Below the pieces are notes generated by a model that did no database searches, was not told the origin of the DNA, and saw nothing but the letters and a program-made list of their open reading frames with translations. From NCBI RefSeq assembly GCF_014653275.1, contig NZ_BNAL01000036.1:1-21884 (forward strand): a DNA stretch of 21,884 bases, read 5' to 3'. The DNA comes from Deinococcus piscis (GTDB lineage Bacteria; Deinococcota; Deinococci; Deinococcales; Deinococcaceae). How positions within the stretch are numbered: position 1 is the stretch's first letter; each line of letters begins with the position of its first letter. The position numbers were made by a program, and so were the translations under genes. Below are positions 18,030 through 21,884 of the stretch, piece by piece.

Positions 18030-18317
18030 ATGAGCACTTCTTCACCACTACGGGCTGTGTTGGTACGCGCTGTATTGGCCGGCGCTTTCCTGACCCTGGG
18101 GCTCCTTGCCTTGGCACTGCCACCCCTGTTCGGTTGGCTGGTGTCGGACCCGCAGAGGCGTGGGTAGCTGCTTTCCGGTCCCGGCTGGCTGAGCGGGATG
18201 GGCGGCGGGCCAAGCCAGCTCTGAGCGCTGGTCGGCTGCCTGCTGGCCGCTGCGCTGCTGGGTCTGGGCCTGCTACTTCTAAAACAGCCGCAAACCAGCA
18301 AAAAACAGAGAGCCTAA
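18030..18317 (+). pseudogene. Two-helix membrane-protein frame interrupted by in-frame TAG and TGA
   Basis: From ATG 18030 one reading frame runs 96 codons to TAA (18315-18317), with TAG at 18165-18167 and TGA at 18222-18224 in between. The first segment (45 codons) holds a membrane helix, AVLAGAFLTLGLLALALPPL. The middle reads LLSGPGWLSGMGGGPSQL. The last holds a second helix, ALVGCLLAAALLGLGLLLL, and a Lys-rich tail, KQPQTSKKQRA. Helix, loop, helix and charged tail in one frame look like a single small membrane protein broken by two stops. Alternatively, only the 45-residue first part is made. I recognise no family. A leaderless-type -10 precedes it and a terminator covers its end. Confidence 0.5.
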
Positions 18318-18333
18318 GCCCTCTGTCTCTTTT
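18301..18333. terminator. Bidirectional terminator between the membrane-protein frame and the 18893 gene
   Basis: ACAGAG (18305-18310) pairs with CTCTGT (18321-18326) around a 10-base loop. A-rich DNA on the left gives a U-tract of six for minus transcripts; CTCTTTT on the right serves plus transcripts. Confidence 0.65.
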
Positions 18334-18368
18334 GACCTGGTTCTTCCCTTTCTGGTCAGGGATTCGGT

Positions 18369-18893
18369 TCAGCTTGCGGCAGGCATCTCAGCGTCAGCAG
18401 CCTGGGCCGGAGTTTCGGCGCGGCGGCTGCGGCTGGCACGCTCAGGACGCGGCTCGGCAGCGGCCACTTCAGCCTGGGGTTCGGGACGTGCAGGGGTGGC
18501 CGTCACGGCGTCACCCAGGCCCAAGCGGGCCAGCGTTTCCCCAAAGGCGGCCAGTGCTGGGCCCGCCTCAATTTCGGCCACGGCGCGGGCGTTGAGGGCC
18601 TTCAGTTCCTCGCGGGTCACGGCGTATTCAGGGGCTTCATGGCCCTTGAGCGTGTACATCAGCGCGTAGGCAGCTTCGGCAGTCACGGTGGCCCCCTTCG
18701 AGGTCTGAATGACCGGGTCGGTGGTCATGTCGCTACCGACCAGCGTAATGGCCTCGGGAGAAATCAGTGTCACGCGGTCACCGCGCTCCTCCATGTGCGC
18801 CGCCAGCTGCAACAAGCCGCGCAGCGACGCCATGTGGCCGAAGAGTTCTAGGTGGGGCAACATGGCCCCGGCTTTCTTGAGCAGGTTTTCCAT
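18369..18893 (-). CDS. Conserved-looking protein of unknown function with low-complexity tail
   Basis: I do not recognise this 174-residue protein. It has two parts. Residues 1-125 look globular: MENLLKKAGAMLPHLELFGH, then AAHMEERGDRVTLISPEAIT, a repeated VTAEAAYALMYTL-type helix and REELKALNARAVAEIEAG. Residues about 126-174 are Ala/Pro/Glu/Arg-rich (ATPARPEPQAEVAAAEPRPE, then RASRSRRAET) and probably disordered. There is no signal peptide or membrane helix, so it should be cytoplasmic. The ATG at 18893 sits behind an AT-rich promoter with a TTGATA -35 (18923-18928) and an inverted repeat, quite unlike the surrounding G+C-rich starts, which suggests regulated expression. It ends at a bidirectional terminator. 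Confidence 0.7.
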   Translation of the reverse strand: MENLLKKAGAMLPHLELFGHMASLRGLLQLAAHMEERGDRVTLISPEAITLVGSDMTTDPVIQTSKGATVTAEAAYALMYTLKGHEAPEYAVTREELKALNARAVAEIEAGPALAAFGETLARLGLGDAVTATPARPEPQAEVAAAEPRPERASRSRRAETPAQAADAEMPAAS

Positions 18894-18901
18894 GCCTCTA
18901 G

Positions 18902-18928
18902 TATTTATGTAAATAGCAGAATTATCAA
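18902..18928 (-). promoter_or_regulatory. AT-rich promoter and inverted repeat ahead of the 18893 gene
   Basis: On the minus strand TTGATA (18923-18928) is a good -35. The -10 is less clear: TAAATA at 15 bases or AATACT at 17. TATTTA (18902-18907) and TAAATA (18910-18915) form an inverted repeat with a two-base centre, lying over the -10 zone, where a bound repressor would block RNA polymerase. Confidence 0.5.
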
Positions 18929-18999
18929 GTCTGGCTTCTTAATGAACAGATAGAATCCCAACCACGAGGGCGCGCACCTTTTTGGTCTGCTCCCCGCTT

Positions 19000-19005
19000 T
19001 AGCCT
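19000..19005 (+). promoter_or_regulatory. Leaderless-type -10 (TAGCCT) for the GNAT gene
   Basis: TAGCCT is followed by GAGCCT and ATG at 19012, again a 6-base gap, with no SD. Confidence 0.5.
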
Positions 19006-19011
19006 GAGCCT

Positions 19012-19734
19012 ATGCCGCATTTGCCCATAACTGTCCGCCGCGTGACCGACCCCACAGACCCTGCGCTAGACGCTTTTGGCCGAATTCAGAACAGCAGCTA
19101 TTACGCCCCCGACATGCTGATTCCGCCTTCCATGTTCCCGGCATTGGTATCCGGTCAGGGCAGTCGCCGCGAGGACCGGCTGCTGGTCGCTGAAGACGAA
19201 CGCGGCGAGGTGCTGGGCGGCACGCTTTATCACCTGCTGACCGGCGCGGGCTTCAATTCGTTTATGGGGGTGACCGCTGCGGCACGTGGCCGGGGCGTGG
19301 GCCGGGCACTACACCAAGCCAGCCTGGAGGATGCCAGGGCACACGGGCGAGCGGGTCTCTTTGCCGACAGCGTGTACGCAGGCCGCCAAAGCCCAGGCGA
19401 GCAGGCCGCCGAAGCCCGCACCGGCACCGACGCCCAGCAACGCCGTCAAATGCTGCACGCGCTGGGTCTGCGGACGGTGGACCTCCCCTATTGGCAGCCG
19501 GTAGGCGGCGAAGATGGTGGCCCGGTCAAAGACTTGGACCTGCTGTACGCGCCACTGCTACCGGACCAGCAAACAGTTGCGTTGGACTTGGTTCTGGACA
19601 CGCTGGGAGCCTACTGGCACGGCTGGCTGGGGCCGGAGCGCACAGCCGCCGAACTGGCAGCGCTGCGGGAGCGGGCCAGCAGCGACGAGCTGGCCCTGCT
19701 CCCGGCCACCGAGACTCCACGCTACTGGCGCTGA
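19012..19734 (+). CDS. GNAT-family acetyltransferase-like protein
   Basis: The 240-residue product has a central GNAT fold. The acetyl-CoA-binding motif A is [20 protein letters not shown] (87-106), fitting the R/Q-x-x-G-x-G/A pattern. It is preceded by strand residues [20 protein letters not shown] (57-76). After the motif, [13 protein letters not shown] would give the next strand. The C-terminal 100 residues are longer than a minimal GNAT (about 150 residues) and helical, without a second clear acetyl-CoA motif. The substrate cannot be told. It stands alone: divergent from the 18893 gene and convergent with the tRNA gene. Confidence 0.75.
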   Translation: MPHLPITVRRVTDPTDPALDAFGRIQNSSYYAPDMLIPPSMFPALVSGQGSRREDRLLVAEDERGEVLGGTLYHLLTGAGFNSFMGVTAAARGRGVGRALHQASLEDARAHGRAGLFADSVYAGRQSPGEQAAEARTGTDAQQRRQMLHALGLRTVDLPYWQPVGGEDGGPVKDLDLLYAPLLPDQQTVALDLVLDTLGAYWHGWLGPERTAAELAALRERASSDELALLPATETPRYWR

Positions 19735-19776
19735 ACTGCGGGCGCTGTCCAGCACTGTTGCAGGCCGCAGGTACAC

Positions 19777-19808
19777 AAAAAGCCCCACCTCCGAAACCGG
19801 GGTGGGGC
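19777..19808 (-). terminator. Terminator of the tRNA-Ile transcript
   Basis: GCCCCACC and GGTGGGGC (19782-19789 and 19801-19808) form a perfect 8-bp stem with an 11-base loop. On the minus strand it is followed by TTTTT (19777-19781). It starts just four bases past the encoded CCA. Confidence 0.85.
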
Positions 19809-19811
19809 CGC

Positions 19812-19888
<77 letters not shown>

Positions 19889-19899
19889 AAGCGGAGATA

Positions 19900-19928
19900 A
19901 CTGTACCAAGCGTTCAGCGCGGTGTCAA
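19900..19928 (-). promoter_or_regulatory. Sigma70-type promoter of tRNA-Ile
   Basis: TTGACA (19923-19928) and TACAGT (19900-19905) are separated by exactly 17 bases, with a TG three bases before the -10. Transcription would start near 19893, a few bases before the mature tRNA. This is the only full consensus -35/-10 pair I found in the window. Confidence 0.8.
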
Positions 19929-19973
19929 GGGCGCGGGCGGCAGCTTCTGGCGGCCTTGGTTGGCTGGGCCGCT

Positions 19974-19979
19974 TAGACT
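19974..19979 (+). promoter_or_regulatory. Leaderless-type -10 (TAGACT) for the 19987 gene
   Basis: TAGACT is followed by seven bases and GTG at 19987. This supports GTG over an in-frame ATG at 19960 that would lie upstream of the -10. Confidence 0.45.
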
Positions 19980-19986
19980 GGGACGC

Positions 19987-20739
19987 GTGAAGCACTGCGA
20001 CCCCGCCCACACCATCTATCTCGAAAAATTGCAGGAGCTGCTGCGCACCAGCCAGTGGGAGGAGCTGCGCCGTGAGCTGCTTAGCGCAGACAGTGCACTG
20101 ACCGGGGGTCAGCTGGCCCCGGCAGCAGTGTTGGCCCTTCAGGCAGGTCTCCCCGAGCAGGCGGCAAGTTGGGCGCAGCGGGCGGGTGAGCGCCAGCTTC
20201 AGGCTGCGGCGCACCTGCGGATGGGCCACACGGAAGCTGCCCTCCCGCTGCTTCAGGGGGCGGACGACCACCGCGCCGAGGTCATGCGTGCCCGCGCCGC
20301 CCTGCTGGCCGGCGACCCGGTGCAGGCGCAGGAACGGGCCGCGCAGGCCCACGCCAGAGCCTTTGAGGCCGGGGACGCGCCCAGCCTGCTGGCCGCCATT
20401 GCCCTGCTGGGTGAGCTGGAGCTGCGCGGCGCGCTGGAATCGGGCAGCCGCACTGGCCTGCATGCCGCGCTAAACGTGCTGGCCGAGGGCCTCAAGATTG
20501 CCGAAATCGTGAACGAGCCTGCTGACCCGCATGTGCTGGCCCTGATTGCCCTGACCCAGCACCACATCAACAGTGGCCCCAAGGCGCAGGCCACCGCCGC
20601 CAAGGCACTAGACCGCTCGCTGGCATTCAGTCCTGCACAAGTGCTGGCCCTGACGGTCCTGGGCCGCCACGAGGAAGCGCAGGGTCAGGCTGCAGCCGGA
20701 ACGCTGGCAGACGCCTGGTGGACCTGGGCCCAACCTTAG
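19987..20739 (+). CDS. Helical, TPR-like repeat protein of unknown function
   Basis: The product (250 residues from GTG 19987) is almost wholly helical and rich in Ala, Leu and Gln. It looks like an alpha-solenoid of TPR-type helix pairs: ELLRTSQWEELRRELLSAD, LALQAGLPEQAASWAQRAG, LRMGHTEAALPLLQGAD, ALLAGDPVQAQERAAQAHA and TVLGRHEEAQGQAAAGTLAD. Such repeats bind proteins; no enzyme motif is visible. It lacks a signal peptide, so is probably cytoplasmic. The start follows the -10 position; the alternative ATG at 19960 adds nine residues. It diverges from the tRNA gene and converges on the kinase-like gene with only 10 bases between stops. Confidence 0.65.
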   Translation: MKHCDPAHTIYLEKLQELLRTSQWEELRRELLSADSALTGGQLAPAAVLALQAGLPEQAASWAQRAGERQLQAAAHLRMGHTEAALPLLQGADDHRAEVMRARAALLAGDPVQAQERAAQAHARAFEAGDAPSLLAAIALLGELELRGALESGSRTGLHAALNVLAEGLKIAEIVNEPADPHVLALIALTQHHINSGPKAQATAAKALDRSLAFSPAQVLALTVLGRHEEAQGQAAAGTLADAWWTWAQP

Positions 20740-20749
20740 ACACCAGAGC

Positions 20750-21304
20750 TCAGACGGGGCTCAGGCCCGCGCAGGCAGCAATGGCCTGTGCGGCTTGCTG
20801 TGGGGATAGCCGCGATGTGTCCAGCGTCAGCATTCCTTGCGGCACAGGCAAGACCCCGCTTTTATCCAGTACTTCCTGCAAGGCAGCCGGGTCATTTGGC
20901 TTCAGGCGGGCGCGGCGCTCAGGCAGAGGCATCCGCCGCAGCAATTCTTCGGTAGGGCATGTCAAATAAACCGGAACAAACGCAGCCCCACGCTGCCGGG
21001 CCAGGGCGGCAAACTGGTCTATGGTTTCCGCTTCGCCGGGCAGGTCCGCCAGATAGTTGGTAAAGATGTGGCTGAGTTCCGCCGGAGCGGCAGCGACAGC
21101 TTCCAGCACCACCTCACGCACGCGGCGCGTAAACGTCCAGATTTCGGGCGGCAAGGCTCCGCCATCAGCCCCGAACGCTGTAAACACCGGGTCGTTGATG
21201 ATGTGGTTATCCAGCAGCGCTGCACCAGTCAGCTGCGACAGCTCCAGGCCCACAGTGCGCTTGCCACTGCCTGGTGGCCCAATCAGGTAAAAGAGGTGGC
21301 CCAT
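20750..21304 (-). CDS. P-loop kinase-like NTPase
   Basis: The 184-residue product begins MGHLFYLIGPPGSGKRTVGL, with a Walker A loop GPPGSGKRT (9-17). The size and fold order suggest a small-molecule kinase related to shikimate, gluconate or chloramphenicol phosphotransferase-type proteins. After the P-loop come LLDNHIINDPVF, FVPVYLTCPTEELLRR (a strand like the Walker B region) and RMPLPERRARLKPNDP, an Arg-rich stretch like a lid. TLDTSRLSPQQAAQAI near the end matches the closing strand and helix seen in such kinases. The substrate is unknown. ATG 21304 follows TAGCCT by six bases. It diverges from the lipoprotein gene. Confidence 0.7.
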   Translation of the reverse strand: MGHLFYLIGPPGSGKRTVGLELSQLTGAALLDNHIINDPVFTAFGADGGALPPEIWTFTRRVREVVLEAVAAAPAELSHIFTNYLADLPGEAETIDQFAALARQRGAAFVPVYLTCPTEELLRRMPLPERRARLKPNDPAALQEVLDKSGVLPVPQGMLTLDTSRLSPQQAAQAIAACAGLSPV

Positions 21305-21310
21305 ACCCCC

Positions 21311-21316
21311 AGGCTA
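21311..21316 (-). promoter_or_regulatory. Leaderless-type -10 (TAGCCT) for the P-loop kinase gene
   Basis: Minus-strand TAGCCT is followed by GGGGGT and ATG at 21304, a 6-base gap. The G-rich gap is too close to the start to act as a typical SD. Confidence 0.5.
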
Positions 21317-21361
21317 AAGAATCGGGCAAAGACTCCTGTAGGCGCTTTGGCCTAAGCCCAC

Positions 21362-21367
21362 TAACAT
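21362..21367 (+). promoter_or_regulatory. Leaderless-type -10 (TAACAT) for the 21374 lipoprotein gene
   Basis: TAACAT is followed by AGAGTA and GTG at 21374, a 6-base gap, which fixes GTG as the start. Confidence 0.5.
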
Positions 21368-21373
21368 AGAGTA

Positions 21374-21772
21374 GTGAAACTCAATTCCCTTTTGATGGCC
21401 GTGTCCCTGCCCCTGCTGCTGGCGAGCTGCGGCGGCGGCAATGAAGCCACGGGCGAGCTGCAAGACCTGATCAATTCGCGCGACAAGCACAAGGTGTCCG
21501 AAGCCGCTGGTCTGACCACCTACGATTTCGGCAATACCGAAGTGGCCTCCGGAACCACCATGGAGGCCCGCTCCAAGGATGCCTGGCGCGTGTACCTGAA
21601 CGGCCCCAAATTGCAGCCCGAAGACTTCGGCAAGTTGGAGGAGGAAACCAGCAACGGCACCGACACCCTTTACCGCATCACCGGCGGCCCGTTTGCGGGC
21701 GGCCTGCTGCAAAAGTCGAGCAATGGACAGATCAGCATTGCCTCTGAGGCGTGGGTGGCGGGCGGAAACTAA
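21374..21772 (+). CDS. Putative lipoprotein of unknown function
   Basis: The 132-residue product begins (from GTG) MKLNSLLMAVSLPLLLASCG. LASC is a good signal peptidase II lipobox with Cys19 as the lipid site, followed by a Gly spacer (GGGNEATGE). The mature domain is about 110 residues with no family I know; blocks are SEAAGLTTYDFGNTEVASGT, WRVYLNGPKLQPEDF and LYRITGGPFAGGLLQKSSNG. It should be membrane-anchored outside the cytoplasm. No gene follows it within the window; palindromes lie downstream. Confidence 0.75.
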   Translation: MKLNSLLMAVSLPLLLASCGGGNEATGELQDLINSRDKHKVSEAAGLTTYDFGNTEVASGTTMEARSKDAWRVYLNGPKLQPEDFGKLEEETSNGTDTLYRITGGPFAGGLLQKSSNGQISIASEAWVAGGN

Positions 21773-21802
21773 CCAGCACACGCTTTCACAGGAAGAGGGT
21801 CT

Positions 21803-21816
21803 CTGATAGCTATCAG
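21803..21816. repeat. Perfect 14-bp palindrome CTGATAGCTATCAG
   Basis: The sequence is its own reverse complement with no loop, which suits a dimeric protein site better than an RNA hairpin. It lies 30 bases after the lipoprotein stop and has no U-tract after it. Confidence 0.5.
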
Positions 21817-21848
21817 GGGGTAGTGGTACGCGAAATCCTTCCACATCG

Positions 21849-21873
21849 GCCCCACTTTTTAGGAGGGTGGGGC
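21849..21873. repeat. Inverted repeat GCCCCAC/GTGGGGC near the window end
   Basis: The seven-base arms (21849-21855 and 21867-21873) are perfect with an 11-base loop containing TTTTT. No U-tract follows on either strand, so its role as a terminator is doubtful. The stem sequence matches most of the tRNA terminator stem at 19782-19808. Confidence 0.4.
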
Positions 21874-21884
21874 ACACTGGAGGG

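Overview
The window looks like chromosomal DNA of a Deinococcus species. Four signs point there. The glutaminyl-tRNA synthetase carries a C-terminal YqeY/GatB-like tail, a known Deinococcus trait. There is a UV damage endonuclease (UvsE). The DNA is G+C-rich. Most first-in-operon genes have a TANNNT -10 element about 6 bp before the start codon, the leaderless arrangement known from Deinococcus. Genus assignment is an inference; no rRNA gene is present.

Layout. Positions 1-2764 (-): a single-chain restriction-modification protein (PD-(D/E)XK-like nuclease plus N6-adenine methyltransferase) whose C-terminus appears cut off near position 240. Positions 2801-3724 (-): uvsE. Positions 3725-4110: a structured intergenic leader. 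Positions 4111-10979 (+): a 34-codon leader ORF followed by a complete seven-gene Mrp (CPA3) Na+/H+ antiporter operon, mrpABCDEFG, with every junction overlapping by 1 or 4 bases. Positions 11034-12149 (+): pilT. Positions 12234-14666 (-): glnS, converging on pilT over a shared terminator. Positions 14768-15718 (+): two small envelope proteins, one secreted and barrel-like, one a lipoprotein, ending at a clear terminator. Positions 15798-17822 (-): a secreted erythromycin-esterase-family protein with an N-terminal NTF2-like domain, then a small XRE regulator that seems frameshifted. Positions 18030-18317 (+): a two-helix membrane-protein reading frame broken by in-frame TAG and TGA. Positions 18369-18893 (-): an unknown protein behind an AT-rich promoter with an inverted repeat. 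Positions 19012-19734 (+): a GNAT-type protein. Positions 19812-19888 (-): tRNA-Ile(GAT) with its own promoter and terminator. Positions 19987-21772: an alpha-solenoid-like protein (+), a P-loop kinase-like protein (-) and a lipoprotein (+).

How it works together. The Mrp proteins form one membrane complex that exchanges Na+ for H+, and its genes are translationally coupled. Genes inside this operon have Shine-Dalgarno sites, whereas most of the isolated genes around it look leaderless. The remaining genes are largely independent housekeeping, repair and envelope units. No CRISPR array, prophage or intact insertion sequence was seen. The most unusual items are the SD-led leader ORF and structured 5' region of the mrp operon, the long hydrophilic tails on most Mrp subunits, the interrupted 18030-18317 frame, the NTF2/erythromycin-esterase fusion and the broken restriction-modification gene.
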